Origin: Sinotaia quadrata
Taxonomy: Eukaryota; Mollusca; Gastropoda; Architaenioglossa; Viviparidae
Reading direction: 5' to 3'
NCBI GenBank assembly: GCA_028829895.1
Contig: CM054178.1
Location: forward strand, 85,629,058 to 85,693,057
DNA: 64,000 nt
Within the stretch, counting starts at the first letter, position 1, and each line of letters opens with the position of its first letter. This document shows, in pieces, positions 35,746 to 47,758 of the stretch. Position numbers and translations under genes: made by a program. The notes under the pieces are model-generated. The model did no database searches and was not told where the DNA came from. It saw nothing but the letters and a program-made list of their open reading frames with translations.

Positions 35746-36150
35746 AAATATATTCATATTCCTGGAGAATTATGAAGTTTCTAATGTTTAATATTAATAT
35801 AATTAACTAACATAATATTTACTAAAATAATAACCGAAAGAAAAAACCCATAAATAACCAAATATAGTAGCACCTATTTATAAATTTTTGGGACAGAGTT
35901 ATCTCCCATAAAAATCGATATCATTTAATGTTTCGTTGCCGCTATTTATGCATATATCACAGGTGTGAAGATTTTACGAATTTTTTAATTTTCGGTGCAC
36001 ATTGGCGCAAGGCGATGTTTAATCATGTACAACAGATACTGTCATTGAATATTTATTTATGTAAAATTGCAAAATAAGCACTTTCTGCTCAATGAATAAT
36101 TAGCTTATTGATATTTTTCATCCAGGGCTCCTTCTTTTGTTCTGTATTGT
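35746..36150. other. Unique AT-rich sequence, nothing recognised
   Basis: No feature supported. Confidence 0.4.
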
Positions 36151-36153
36151 TCT

Positions 36154-36392
36154 CACGTGTTGTGTTGGCCACCTAGAAGAAAATGGTCACGTGGTCTGTG
36201 ACATCAGAATGTTATGTGTCTGTAATCGTCCTCGACTAATAATTATGTATACTAGTTGTGTGTTTTCTACGCATGTTTGCTACAAAATCGCAATATAAAT
36301 GGAGAGGTTAAGCTGCAGTCTTCATAAATTATGAACGTAAGCTGTGTTATAAAAAGCACAGACATACAAGTGTTGACGGCGCAGTCAGTTCA
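36154..36392 (+). promoter_or_regulatory. Candidate promoter: two E-boxes, TATA, initiator
   Basis: Two palindromic CACGTG E-boxes lie at 36154-36159 and 36188-36193, 34 bases apart. A TATAAAAA box at 36348-36355 is followed by gcagtcagtt, giving initiator-like adenines at 36383 and 36387, 35-39 bases after the first T. This is slightly longer than the usual 30. The order fits a + strand promoter driving the candidate exons at 36594 and 37760. CACGTG is the target of several bHLH factors (Myc/Max, MITF/USF and CLOCK classes). Which factor, if any, binds here is not knowable from the sequence. Confidence 0.35.
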
Positions 36393-36395
36393 AGT

Positions 36396-36496
36396 AGTTG
36401 TCGTTTGGATGATGTTTGCATAAAATGTCAGTTGTTTATTTGTGTATTTGCTTCACACGTAGTTCTCGTTTGGACGGTGTTTGCATAAAATGTCAG
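36396..36496. repeat. 36-bp direct repeat, two copies
   Basis: Copies at 36396-36431 and 36461-36496 end with the identical run gtttgcataaaatgtcag and differ at three positions. They would lie in the 5' untranslated exon of the candidate gene. Confidence 0.9.
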
Positions 36497-36593
36497 AAAG
36501 ATTCCGGGTGTGCTTCCGCGTTAAGATTTGAAAATAAATTTCACAGTTGATTTATTGTATTTTCCTGATTTATTAACCATCATGTTATTTTAG

Positions 36594-36715
36594 GATTGTT
36601 TCCTTCCGGAGCGATGGCGGTAGTCGGCCTTAGAAAATTATTCCCCCTGTTTTTAAGTCTTTTTATGAGGATAGCTGATGTCCTCATTTCTAGTTGCGAT
36701 AAGGAGTGTTCGTAA
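36594..36715 (+). CDS. Candidate signal-peptide exon
   Basis: An acceptor-like run (catcatgttattttag) ends at 36593. An ATG at 36614 in a strong context (gcgATGG) opens 33 codons to a TAA at 36713. Residues 1-26 are a textbook signal-peptide pattern: a short basic start, then Leu/Phe-rich core (Leu-Phe-Pro-Leu-Phe-Leu-Ser-Leu-Phe). Cysteines follow near the end. A donor-like gtaaat at 36712 would end the exon two bases into a codon, before the TAA. That phase matches the exon proposed at 37760. Either this is a short complete peptide or the first coding exon of a secreted protein. The donor is weak (C before gtaaat), which lowers confidence. Confidence 0.3.
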
Positions 36716-37299
36716 ATATCGTAATCATCGTCATTATAATTTACGTCTCCGACATAAACAGGCTACTTTCGTACAAAGGCAATATTGATGCGGTAATAAT
36801 TAGACTTAATCGATGACGTCACGTAATTTTGAGCTTTGTTGATTGCAGTGCCAGTTAACTGTGCATTCTATACACGACTGCTAATTTGGAACCCCGTGGG
36901 AACCCCACAGAACTGTTAGCTTCGACCTAGAGTTTCAAGAACGTAACTGTAATATTATTTTTTTAAAATAAATTAGTTAATTATTTTTTAAAAAATTATC
37001 TTAGGTGAAAATTAACTGGATGTTCTTCTTCCTGTCAGAAATTGCGAAAAGTACAAACACCGATCAATATTTGCCATTTTTATTTCAACATAAGCTAGTT
37101 GTTTGCTGGCCGCCATGTTATCGTTTTACATACAGTTTGAAGTATATTTATAATTGTTTCCCCTGTCTCCGTGTTAATCTCTTTATTTCTCTCTATTACT
37201 CTCATTCTGTCTCAGTCTTTCTCTCTGTTTATCTCTCTCTCTGCGTCCCTCTGATTTCTCTAATTTCTCTGTCTCTCTGTGTGTCTGTGTTTCTGACTC
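36716..37299. other. AT-rich then CT-rich sequence, nothing recognised
   Basis: Would be intron in the proposed gene. From about 37160 the + strand becomes pyrimidine-rich. Confidence 0.4.
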
Positions 37300-37625
37300 A
37301 CTTTCTCTTTCTCGTAATATCAGTAACGATACGCCCCCCCCCCAGTTCTCTCTCCTAATATCAGTAACGATACGCCCACCCACCCCCAGCTCTCTCTCCT
37401 AATATCAGTAACGCTACGCCCTCTCCCCCCTAGCACTCTCTCGTAATATTAGTCTATACGCTCTCTTTCTTTCTCGTAATATCAGTAACTATTTGCCATC
37501 TCTCTCTTTCTCCGCCTCACCCCACCTCACCCACCCCGTAATATTGGAAACTATATTATGCTCTCTCCCATGCGATATCAGTAACTATGTCCTCAATCTC
37601 TCTCTTAAAACCAGTAATTACATGA
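37300..37625. repeat. Degenerate 35-60-bp tandem repeat
   Basis: About eight variants of ctcctaatatcagtaacgat followed by acgcc and CT-rich filler of variable length. Units decay towards the right end. Confidence 0.85.
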
Positions 37626-37759
37626 CTGTCTGGTGCGAGTAAATTCGTTTTGGATCAACGAACACGCCAAAGAGAAATAGAATTTTAAAACTAAATTTAA
37701 AATAATTGGAAATGGCGTGTCGAGTGCGAATCGTCTTTACAAAATTGAACAGAGCGCAG

Positions 37760-38051
37760 TCCATGTTCACTGGATGCTATGAGCACCCAGTCCACTGAAC
37801 TACCGAAGTTTCAAGGCCTAACATCGGTGAAAAGAAAAGTCGTTGGTCGTGGGAGATGTCTTTGGATCTGCACCGATGTCAGTGGGTTCGCAAAGTTCCC
37901 GGTTACGTCTGACAAGGTACGTAGACATTGGTTGTTAACTGGATGCTGTTCTCAAGATGCAAAGATCACAGGTCAATATTTTAATTACGAGTCAGATTAC
38001 AACGAATGCGTTTTCCGCCGAACACCTAATTTCGGACATGAGCATCCCTGA
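37760..38051 (+). CDS. Candidate exon, cysteine-containing secreted protein
   Basis: An acceptor-like gaacagagcgcag ends at 37759. From 37760 one frame is open for about 96 codons to a TGA at 38049-38051, including an internal ATG at 37779. It needs two bases from an upstream exon, exactly what the donor at 36712 would supply. A strong donor-like aag|gtacgt at about 37914 offers an alternative exon end. The peptide is basic in the middle (Val-Lys-Arg-Lys-Val-Val-Gly-Arg-Gly-Arg) and contains a C-X3-C pair, a Cys-Cys pair and further single cysteines. Composition is richer in GC than the surroundings. I recognise no family. A real but unplaced gene and a chance frame are both possible. Confidence 0.3.
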
Positions 38052-38249
38052 CTGAGACAAACTCGCCTCGTAAGGTAAACGGCATACCCGTTTAGCGACT
38101 TGATTGAGACGCCTTACCAATACAAGAGTGCAACTAGACACAGTGAAGGATAAAGGCAAGTGGTATGATCACGTGACCGCTAATAATTGTATATGTCATC
38201 CGATACATGTTTTATGAATTAAGCGTTGAATAGCCCTGTTCTTTCTTTC
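38052..38249. other. Unique sequence with a small hairpin
   Basis: The words taaacgg and ccgttta at about 38077-38094 form a 7-bp stem with a 4-base loop. Function is unknown. Confidence 0.4.
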
Positions 38250-38333
38250 GTTGTTTGTTTGTTTGTTTGTTTGTTTGTTTGTTTCTTTGTTTGTTTCTTT
38301 GTTGTTTCTTTTTTCCTTTCTTTCTTTCTTTCT
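38250..38333. repeat. (GTTT)n and (TTTC)n microsatellite
   Basis: Pure gttt run followed by imperfect tttc run. Confidence 0.95.
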
Positions 38334-39632
38334 CACAAATATTATGTATTAAGTATAGAATCATCAAACTGATAAAGACGATTATAATTCTGAAATCGAT
38401 TTCACTACAGAAGTGATTTCATGGCGGAATGAGTACAAGAAACTATTTAGAGAAGGTATGGCGACTGACATTAGTGTATGAGTAGACATGTTGTCATAAA
38501 TGGGTGGTACCAAGTCAGGTCTGACTATACTTGTGACCAAGATCTTTGCTGTTTAACAATGATAATACGTTTTCTTCGAATTCAAGCTTTTGCGTTGAAT
38601 ATTTCTGTTTCAAACGAGCACAAAATAAGAAAATCGCTATGTATTATTAATTGTCCTGCATCCTAATTTAGCTGCTAAACAGGATATAACTAAATAGTAA
38701 ATTAAAATCTTATAATGCAGTTTATTTCGTATATTTTAACACAGGTTTTCGTTCACCTTGATTAACAATAAAAGAAAGAGGACTTAACATTTTAACACAA
38801 CACACTTCATCCCTAGTGCCAAGTCAGAACAATCAATAAACTCCTAGGAAGAATAAATCTTATCCTAGAGTGATTAGAGGAAATGTACGAGAAGGGAATA
38901 CAAAATCCAGAAATGAAAATGCTTATATTCTTTAGGCACTGTTTGTGTGACACGCGTCTGGGACAATTTAATACAAGGTCGCTTACAATGTGGAGTTTAA
39001 ATACAAGTTCACATTGCATGCAACACCGGACAAGCCAGCCAGCCAGCCTATTAAAGCAGGTTGCCCAAAGCGCCAGGCTAGAATTGTAATGATTTGTTAA
39101 AGAAAACAGAAACTTTACTTACTTTGTAAATCCTGTCAAGTTGACAACACACACTCACAAACACACACACACGTGCGCGCGCGCTCACGGTCTAAGATAG
39201 GAGCTCAGGGGAGACAAAAGCTAAAGCAAACGTCCCACTTCTCGAGCGAGACAACTTGATACAAAGGAGAATTAGCTCAGCTACGGGTATCATTGCATTT
39301 AGATTACCTGGACATAGTAAAGCCTGTTTTACATCGACACTTTAGTGGCTTTGCCCGTACATCATACCGTTTGCTTGCTTGAAGACAGTGCGATGCATTA
39401 ATTCAGACCTTACGTGGCGAAGTATGAATCCAGTAATGAAGCACAGGCCAGTTTTGTTATCTCACAGATAACACTACTTCATGTTTACTCATGTAGTACT
39501 CATAACAAAGGATAGACATGCGTAGGCGCGCGTCTATGAACCCGAAACTGTTTTAACATTTTGCCTTTTTACGAAAGTGTTTTACATGGTTATGAAACTG
39601 ATCTGTGAGAATATCAAATTGTCTGTGTATGT
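38334..39632. other. Unique sequence, nothing recognised
   Basis: A short (AC)n(GC)n patch lies at about 39150-39185. No gene or RNA supported. Confidence 0.45.
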
Positions 39633-39690
39633 GCACGCGTGCGTGTGCGTGTGTGTGTGTGTGTGTATGTGTATGTGTGTGTACAAAACG
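39633..39690. repeat. (GT)n microsatellite, imperfect
   Basis: GT-rich run with a few substitutions. Confidence 0.9.
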
Positions 39691-39769
39691 TTTGTGTTTG
39701 TATGAAATTGCTTTGAGTCTGGATGATGGTTTACGTGTTTATGAACATGATATTTGTGTAGATGACATT

Positions 39770-40108
39770 GTTTTGTGTGTATTATAAGTATTTTGTGTGT
39801 ATGTAAAACTGTTTTGTGTGTATTATAAGTACTATGTGTGCATGTAAAACTGTTTTGTGTGTATTATAAGTACTATGTGTGCATGTAAAACTGTTTTGTG
39901 TGTATTATAAGTACTATGTGTGCATGTAAAACTGTTTTGTGTGTATTATAAGTACTTTGTGTGCATGTAAAACTGTTTTGTGTGTATTATAAGTACTTTG
40001 TGTCAATGTAAAACTGTTTTGTGGGTTTTATAAGTACTTTGTGTGCATGTAAAACTGTTTTGTGTGTACTATAATTACTTTGTGTGCATGTAAAACTGGT
40101 TTGTGTAT
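39770..40108. repeat. 41-bp tandem repeat, about eight copies
   Basis: The unit gtgtattataagtactatgt + gtgcatgtaaaactgttttgt repeats with period 41. Inner copies differ by one base. Confidence 0.97.
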
Positions 40109-40340
40109 TAAATGCGATGTTCTCAGATAAATGTTGCGTTCAATGCAAAATGCTCAGATACATGGAGTGTGAAATGCAAAGTGCTCAGATTTTACGCGGA
40201 GTGTGAAATGCAAAATACTCAGATACATGTGTTCTGTGTGAAATGCAAAGTGCTCAGATCTTGGTGTGTTAAATATACGTTCCCAAACTACGTTAAATGC
40301 CAAGCGCACTAATACATTGTGTGTTAAATGGATGTAAAAA
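40109..40340. repeat. Degenerate 35-45-bp repeat
   Basis: Five or so variants of gaaatgcaaagtgctcagat followed by acatggtgtgtt. It directly follows the 41-bp array, with a related junction (tgtgtgttaaatg). Confidence 0.88.
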
Positions 40341-40998
40341 TAGTTCGAGCAGACGGTAGGAAACGTTGTACCGTCTGTGCGGAGCTCGTTTGAAAGACAG
40401 GCATATTAACTTGCTATTGAAAATTAGGTCAGCCGGTGCAATCCCTCCTCCTTCTTTCGGTCTTTCTTCCTCCTCTACTGCCTCTTGCTGTCTTTCACTG
40501 CATGAAGCAACGAGATACGCTCTTGTCACAAAATTTCATTAGCGAATGCAAGCTTTCAAGAGCAATGGTGTAAGTTAAGATCGTACCAGCTTGTCTCTGG
40601 TGTGACAGCATTTTAAACATTTAAACTATGCACGAGCATCATTATCTTCAGTTTCATTAATAAAGTTTTAAATGCAAGTTGAAACGTTTTCGAAAAGAAG
40701 AATGATTCTTGTGTCACTACTTCTTCAAGCATGGGCACTGTCCGGCACCAAATGAATCGGACGTAAATCATTGTGGTCCTAAATATAGCCTGTAAGCGCT
40801 CTTACATTTTCACAGTACGTTATGGAAATACAATTATTACCTTGTTTCAACTTTGTGCAATAGTGCGCAGTGTTTTTAGAAATGTAACTTATTTTCCTGT
40901 AAATGACACGTTGTGTTTTTATCACTGCCATTTCCGTGTCGGACATATACATGTTGCCATTGACCTTTCAATATGTGATGGGCATTAATTTTTGCCGT
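40341..40998. other. Unique sequence, nothing recognised
   Basis: No feature supported. A pyrimidine-rich patch lies at 40443-40500. Confidence 0.4.
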
Positions 40999-40999
40999 T

Positions 41000-41192
41000 A
41001 GGTCCTCTCTCTCTCTCTGTATAAAGATATTTTATTTTATTTTATTTTATTAGGTCCTCTCTCTCTCTCTCTCTGTATAAAGATATTTTATTTTATTTTA
41101 TTTTATTAGGTCCTCTCTCTCTCTCTCTGTATAAAGATATTTTATTTTATTTTATTTTATTAGGTCCTCTCTCTCTCTGTATAAAGATATTT
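41000..41192. repeat. 54-58-bp tandem repeat, four copies
   Basis: Each copy reads taggtcctctctctct, then a variable CT run, gtataaagatattttatttt, then (TTTTA)n. Copies differ mainly in the length of the CT run. Confidence 0.96.
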
Positions 41193-43205
41193 TAAACATT
41201 TTATATACAGGGTCTTACACTGCACTAGGACACAGTGTAACCCTTGCGTATTCACTTGTGTTACGGGACACATTTCTCATCCTTATATCCTCTCTACGCA
41301 GCAGAACAGTTTTCATTAATCCATCCTTCAGGTGATGAAACGGAAATTTTTCCGTTTGCTGATTAGTGCACACTTAATACAGTTACCCTTATTGTAATGA
41401 CACTTACACTTGTACAGTATGCTTACTAATCTGAAGTAGAAGTATCTTATGCTTACTTAAAGACCAAGTGAAATGGAATCTAGGTCAGTTACAGATCAGA
41501 AAAAATCCGTATAAATGAGTAATTCCCATTCTTAGAATCAAGACTGCAAACTTTAAACTTTCTGAGATTTGTATAAATCATTTATTTCGGTAATGAAAGT
41601 AAAGATGAAACAAGAAAACTTTCATCCGAAAGCACACACGGTACAGTGTAGTGAGCGTTTCCAAAAAGAAGACTATGAAATGCAAAGCAGTCAGTCTTTT
41701 CGGAGACTGAATTATACATTAACAAATGCCTAAAAAAGAACCAGTTGTAATAAATTATTAAAACACATACTTCTTTCAGTTATAAATTGATATGTATTGG
41801 TAACATGATTATTAGTATGATTAATTAACTCTCAATTAATCAACTGTCCACGAACATCTGGTAAAAATAAATTGTTGTTTTTAATTAATTTGCAATATAT
41901 GATTTAATATTTGAAGAATCAACTGAATAAGATGCTTCATATATTAAATACATATTCATCAAACCTTTAACATCTTTAAATATGAATTTGTATTAATGTA
42001 TTTTATTACATCAGTAGTTGCTTGTGTGTTAATTGATTCATAATATTTTACTTTATATATTGTAGCATTACTTTTAACACTATTCATAAAATAAATATAT
42101 ATATATCACAAGTATTCTTTGAATAGATAATCTTATTACTCTAGCTACTACCAAGATAAAAACTGGTCTTTATTTTCTGCTGTTAAGTTTAGTTGGTAAA
42201 TCCATTAGAAGGCATTTGACACTTATTATTATGCATCTGTCATAGCTACTTGTGTATTATAAACGAATAGTTGAAGTAACTTGATATTAACTAAATATTT
42301 TTTGCATAATACTACATAATAGCAAAGTTATGCAATTTTGTTGCACTAATTATACCAACATTTGTAACAGGGCAAAACTGGGATTTTTTCCTATAATTCT
42401 AGCCATGTTTTTGTGTGTACCAGATTATAAGATCGTATATACACAATATATTGACGATCGTAATATTAATAAGAACAAATGCATATATTTAAGCTATTTA
42501 AGACTATTCAACTATTAAATTAATGTAATACTGGCCATTAGTTGTTAATTTTCAAAGCTTTAGATTTACAATACTAAATAAATAAAGTAGTACACAAACA
42601 AAATATAAACACACACAACACTTATACAGACATTCATGCAGAAACATGCAAACATAATATACATGAAAAAGAACGTACTCTACTAGTTAGAAAAGTAATT
42701 AAAAATTATATATATTTATAAAATGAATAATAATCACTCATTTAAATACAAGACTAATGCTATTTTCCATATTGTTCATCGTTAATAAGTAAAGTAAGTT
42801 TAAATGTAATACAGAAGGATAATCATTTCTTTAAAACATAACTATACTGCTATTCTCTAAATGTTAGTATAGATAGTTAATACTATCACTAATAGTAATG
42901 ACAATCGCTAGTAAATGTAATATGTATATATAATGACAATTACAAGACTGTACTTAAAATTAAACTTTCGTCATTCAATTAAAATAACACACAACCCATT
43001 TTAATAATACTAATTGTTAGAAATATGTCTATGAACTTAACGATGATGACTACAAACGTAAGGTAGGCCTATGTAGTACTCTGACTATATTAAAAAATAA
43101 CTTACAAGACACGATCTTTGTCAGTCATTGTTTCCTCGTCATCTCCAACATCATTAAAATTAATATTAGAATTACTAACGTTGAGCTCAACTAACAGTTG
43201 AGCTT
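41193..43205. other. 2-kb unique AT-rich stretch, nothing recognised
   Basis: Few repeats, no long frames and no RNA signal. This is the longest plain stretch in the window. Confidence 0.5.
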
Positions 43206-43376
43206 TTGCTATCACCAGTACGAATTGGATCAAACATATATGAAGTACCAGAGAAAATTACATTGCTATCACCAGTACGAATTGGATCAAACATATATGA
43301 AGTACCAGAGAAAATTACATTGCTATCACCAGTACGAATTGGATCAAACATATATGAAGTACCAGAGAAAATTACA
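43206..43376. repeat. 57-bp tandem repeat, three identical copies
   Basis: Three copies start ttgctatcaccagtacgaat at 43206, 43263 and 43320 with no differences seen. The 19-codon period leaves three frames open across it. These are not called as genes. Confidence 0.98.
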
Positions 43377-43737
43377 TTGCCTGGCGTCTCTTCTGCTTGC
43401 TTGTACCCCAAGGGTTGGGGATTGTTTATCTTACTGACAGGGCAAATCTTGTTCACAAACTATGTTTGACCTAGATGTCATTTCACTTCGTTTTTAAATA
43501 TGAATTATAATAGATTGCTCGAAGAAAAAAAGACTTTTACGTAGAGCACATTTCGCAATCAACGAATGTTTGAATATGAAAGAATGAACGAATGCGCATG
43601 ATTTTGTTCGTTTCCGACAAGTTCGTAAAGTCGAGGGTGACGATGCCACCCAGAGCCCCACAGTAACTTTGTTCAGTTACCCGTATCACCACCTACCAAC
43701 AGAAACATCAATACAAGCGCGACTAAAAGCAAGAGAT
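43377..43737. other. Unique sequence, nothing recognised
   Basis: No feature supported. Confidence 0.4.
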
Positions 43738-43895
43738 CACTTGATGATCAGACCAACATGGTCGATTTCTATATCTAGTAGCATATAAATTGATACTGAT
43801 GGTTCGAATCCGGTAACACTTGATGATCAGACCTACATGGTCGATTTCTACAGCTGGTAGCATATAAATTGACACTGATGTTTCGAATCTGATAA
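43738..43895. repeat. 79-bp direct duplication
   Basis: Copies at 43738-43816 and 43817-43895 begin cacttgatgatcagacc. The first contains ggttcgaatcc, which looks like a tRNA B-box, but there is no A-box or cloverleaf. Confidence 0.95.
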
Positions 43896-44033
43896 CACTG
43901 AGTGCGGATAATAACATCATATAAGGAGGCACTGGAACCTGATCGAGATTGCTTGTCAGCAAGTCACATATATAAGTACAATCGGATTAGGTTACTGAAT
44001 TAGTTGGATGATTAATTCATTAACTCCATTTAT

Positions 44034-44062
44034 CAGATAGATAGATAGATAGACAGATAGAT
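44034..44062. repeat. (GATA)n microsatellite
   Basis: Short gata run with one gaca. Confidence 0.9.
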
Positions 44063-45451
44063 GTGCGGAAAGATGGAATGGATGAATAATATACAATTTG
44101 ATAGACATATAATAAAAATAATTAGAAATGTTTTATATCTTGTACTGTCGCGTGAAATGTACGCTGGAAGTTGACAAGCTTTTGACAATGCAGATTAGTA
44201 AAATGAATTACAACGACAATGGAGATTGTATTACCATAACAATCGGTTAGCTGCAATATGGGGGGAAAACAATTAGGCGCACTGTTGCATAAACACTATT
44301 CGCTGTTAATAATACAATTTTCTCCATGGACACATTTCATTTATTTTTGTTCTTTGTTTAATTAAAAGAGCGTCCATCAAATGAGGAAGTAAATATCGGC
44401 TCGTGATAGGATTAATAAGAAAATCTCTTGAAGGAAAATGAAGACCTATGATCTCTCTTTGTCTTCCACCCTCCCTCCCCCTTTTTGAACAGATATACAA
44501 TCCACTTAAAAGTGATCGTAATATGCACTTTAAGGTTAAGAGAGGATTGCGAAAGAAACTACATCAAGAAAATAACGAAAACGCGAAAATTAAATAAAGG
44601 TTCGTCACATTTTTAGAAAGGAGAAAGACATTTAAAAAATAATTAATGAAAACGTAATTTTAAAATAGAAGTACATAAACATCACTATAGATATAAAGAT
44701 CTAGAGAAAGAAAGACCAAAAAGAGACTTGTCAGAAAATGAATTACAATTGAAATATTAGACTGCAATAAGATTAAGGGGAAACAACCACGAAAGATGGT
44801 ACGTAACAAAGAAAGATGTAACTTTTCTAAAACTAATGTGTGAGTGCTTGAGCGTTTGTGTGTGTCTGTGTGTATGTGTGAACATGAGAGAGAGGAAGGA
44901 TGACAATTGCTAAATAATAAATCGAGGCGCAACAGAAAAGGAGGGGGGGGAGTTCAACACCCAATTCCACAAATGCATAATAAATATTTTTTTTTTTTTA
45001 AAGGGAAAAAGAAAAAAGAAAGTCTCGAAAATATAAAAGGGAGCTGGCAAGGGAAGGTAGGCTTCAGAAACCGCTGTTAGAAAACTACCCGCAACTGTAT
45101 TTTGAACGGGGTGGGGTGGGGAGCGATAAAATGGGTGTGGACCTAAACACTACCCATCCTTTAAATGCACCACTCACTTTCTCCTGATCCTGGTCATGAA
45201 AATGTGACCGGTTACTTTGAAACAGACCATCAACTTTGCAACAATACAGTCTCAATGGCCAGGTTTACTCTACACTCCAGTTCTCCAGTCCGCTGTTGTA
45301 AAAGTAAGGTGCCAATTTTGAAAGGATTTTTGATCACAAAAGACGGGTTCCATGCACAACAACAAAGTTAAGCTGCCTAATTTGCCTTGGCGCTTAAAGG
45401 GGACCATCATAGGGTCCCGCTGGAAACAGTACAATTTCTTGCATTGTTTGA
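44063..45451. other. Unique AT-rich sequence, nothing recognised
   Basis: A + strand frame at 45165-45371 (68 codons) has no recognised domain. No other feature is seen. Confidence 0.4.
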
Positions 45452-45549
45452 AATAACGTCTTTACTAAACAACTGGACTGGTTTCTGGTATTATACGTTG
45501 AATAACGTCTTTACTAAACAACTGGAATGGTTTATGGTATTATACGTTG
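45452..45549. repeat. 49-bp direct duplication
   Basis: Copies start aataacgtctttactaaaca at 45452 and 45501 and differ at two positions. Confidence 0.97.
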
Positions 45550-45741
45550 AATAAATCCAGAGAAACGTTTGTACAACACTCCATCACAACAAAAAAAAAA
45601 GACAACCAAAAAGCTCACATCCCATCTTGTTATTTACAAGCAAGGCAAAACAATAAATCCCACTCACACACCTCTCCTACCCAACATTTCCAAACCCCAG
45701 ACATTGTTCTGTGCAAAAGAGCTAAAGTAGTCGGGAAAAAT

Positions 45742-45803
45742 ATATCTATAAATCCATCCATCCATCCATGCATTCATCCATCCATCCACCCATCCATCCA
45801 TCT
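45742..45803. repeat. (CCAT)n microsatellite
   Basis: Imperfect catccatccatc run. Confidence 0.93.
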
Positions 45804-45806
45804 ATA

Positions 45807-45885
45807 CACAGACATAATCCAATGTGATTAAATTCAAATATAGCTACATTATAAATTGCCGCATAAATATTGATAAAATCCGTAC
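45807..45885. repeat. Left copy of a 75-bp repeat flanking a TATC run
   Basis: This copy begins cacagacataatccaatgtg and shares over 60 aligned bases with 46140-46213. It is separated from that copy by the (TATC)n tract. Confidence 0.95.
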
Positions 45886-45949
<64 letters not shown>

Positions 45950-46055
45950 CTGTCTGTCTGTCTATTTATCTATATATCTATCTATCCGTATCTATCTAAC
46001 TATCTATCTATCCATCCATCCATCTATCTATTTATCTATCTATCTACCTACCTAC

Positions 46056-46135
<80 letters not shown>

Positions 46136-46139
46136 TCAT
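45886..46139. repeat. (TATC)n microsatellite, about 250 bp
   Basis: Long tatc runs with tgtc, tttatc and catc interruptions. Open frames reading Tyr-Leu-Ser-Ile are artefacts. Confidence 0.98.
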
Positions 46140-46213
46140 CCACAGACATAATGCAATGCGACTAAATTCAAATATAGCTACATCATAAACTGTCGCATAG
46201 ATATTGATAAAAT
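46140..46213. repeat. Right copy of the 75-bp flanking repeat
   Basis: Direct-orientation copy of 45807-45885 with a few substitutions. Both copies directly follow a tetranucleotide run. Confidence 0.95.
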
Positions 46214-46970
46214 CAGTGATCACCAATTATCAATAAGAATCCATCCTTGACATGTCTTTATTTAAATTTGCATTTTTTTTAATGTTTGTTAATGCTCATT
46301 ACAATAGCTACTAACGACATTTGACGTCATACACGAGAAAGAAAAAAAACAGTGTAGATGGGAAAGAAAACGTTCAATATAATAATGTACGCCGAGGGCT
46401 GATGGATTAAACTCCAACAAGGATATGTGTTCCACTTGTCAAAATTCAACATCTTAAACTTTATGGCACAAGGATACCAATGACTCTGGAAGAACGGGTA
46501 TTATCTGTGGTGCATGCAGGTACCCAATATTCACTATCTTGCTGTTAGTATTTTAAAGACCTAGTTGCAGAGAATGTAAACAGCACTGCATCCCGAATGT
46601 ACAAGAAACTACTACAATCGTGTAAGTTTTATCGTCTACCAAAACTAGCCTTAAACTGGATTGCTGCAAATAGAAAAACCTCCAACCCACCCCAATCCCA
46701 CTTTTTCAATGAAAACAAAATGTAAAGAAACACAAAATCATAGAAACACCGCGAGTTTGATTTGATTTATCTTCATCATAAATCTAATTTTACATTAATG
46801 TAGGTGAAAATGCAGGGGAACCTATACTATAAAAATGGGGGGTAGAGTGTGAAAAATGATTTAGCACCCTATGTATATGTTTGTCTGCACCCATCGGGGG
46901 ACTGCGATGTATGTAACAGCTGCACCTCACGTTATGCACCCGTCTTGTTTTTCTCTGTATGCGTGCGTGC
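46214..46970. other. Unique sequence, nothing recognised
   Basis: No feature supported. Confidence 0.4.
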
Positions 46971-46974
46971 GTGC

Positions 46975-47040
<66 letters not shown>
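46971..47040. repeat. (GT)n microsatellite
   Basis: Pure GT run of about 60 bases. Confidence 0.98.
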
Positions 47041-47705
47041 CTACAAATTATGCGTGTCTTTTCTTTCCGTTGTGTCAAAGTGATTGCACATATGTTCAGG
47101 TGGCAGAGAACTGGAATCACTGAAGGGTTGTAGGAAAAATAATTTTTATCCATTATGCCTCGTCTTCCCAGAGAAATAAACTTCTGCTGCCTTGCATTCC
47201 CTGTTCTCTTGAACGAAGGAAATAATAATGATTGATGGGCGATTGCTTGAATATAAATGAGTACATTTTTTCTATGCTTGAAATTTGCATACAGATATAT
47301 TTTGCCCTCTACCATTCACAACCATAGTATGTCTTAGTTTTCATGAGTTGTCGTTAAACCAGAATGTAAACCCCGGCTTGTTTCTGTCAGTTTAGTATAT
47401 ATTCCAGGATAATCTATCTATTTATCTATCTATCTATCTATCTGTCACTGCAATTTAGGCTTAAAATCAGGTTACAAGAAATGAAATATTGATTTTGAAC
47501 ATTTAAGAGCGAACGCTTTCTTAGAAAATGTTAAAATTTGTGTTTAGTACATGATTTCAAGCTTTCAGGAAATAATTGTCGTGTTGCTCCTTTAAGAATA
47601 TGGGTGAGAAAACTTCTTAAGCTATCGAAGTTTATTTAACTATCCAAACAGTATCTAGGAGGACTATCAAGATGGCACTAACCTATCTGGCTTTTCACTC
47701 ATTCG
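47041..47705. other. Unique sequence, nothing recognised
   Basis: A short (TATC)n lies at about 47413-47443. No gene supported. Confidence 0.4.
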
Positions 47706-47758
47706 CTCACTCACTCACTCACTCACTCACTCACTCACTCACTCACTCACACCCACTC
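47706..47758. repeat. (CACT)n microsatellite
   Basis: About 12 cact units. Confidence 0.97.

Noticed and set aside
43187..43469. Three overlapping frames of about 80-90 codons on both strands
   Set aside because: They follow from three identical 57-bp units (19 codons).
43790..43815. tRNA B-box-like ggttcgaatcc
   Set aside because: No A-box at the right distance and no cloverleaf; it is part of a 79-bp duplication whose second copy has lost the motif.
45824..46165. Tyr-Leu-Ser-Ile-rich frames of about 100 codons
   Set aside because: Translation of (TATC)n. The same applies to frames at 16014-16539 and 25746-26069.
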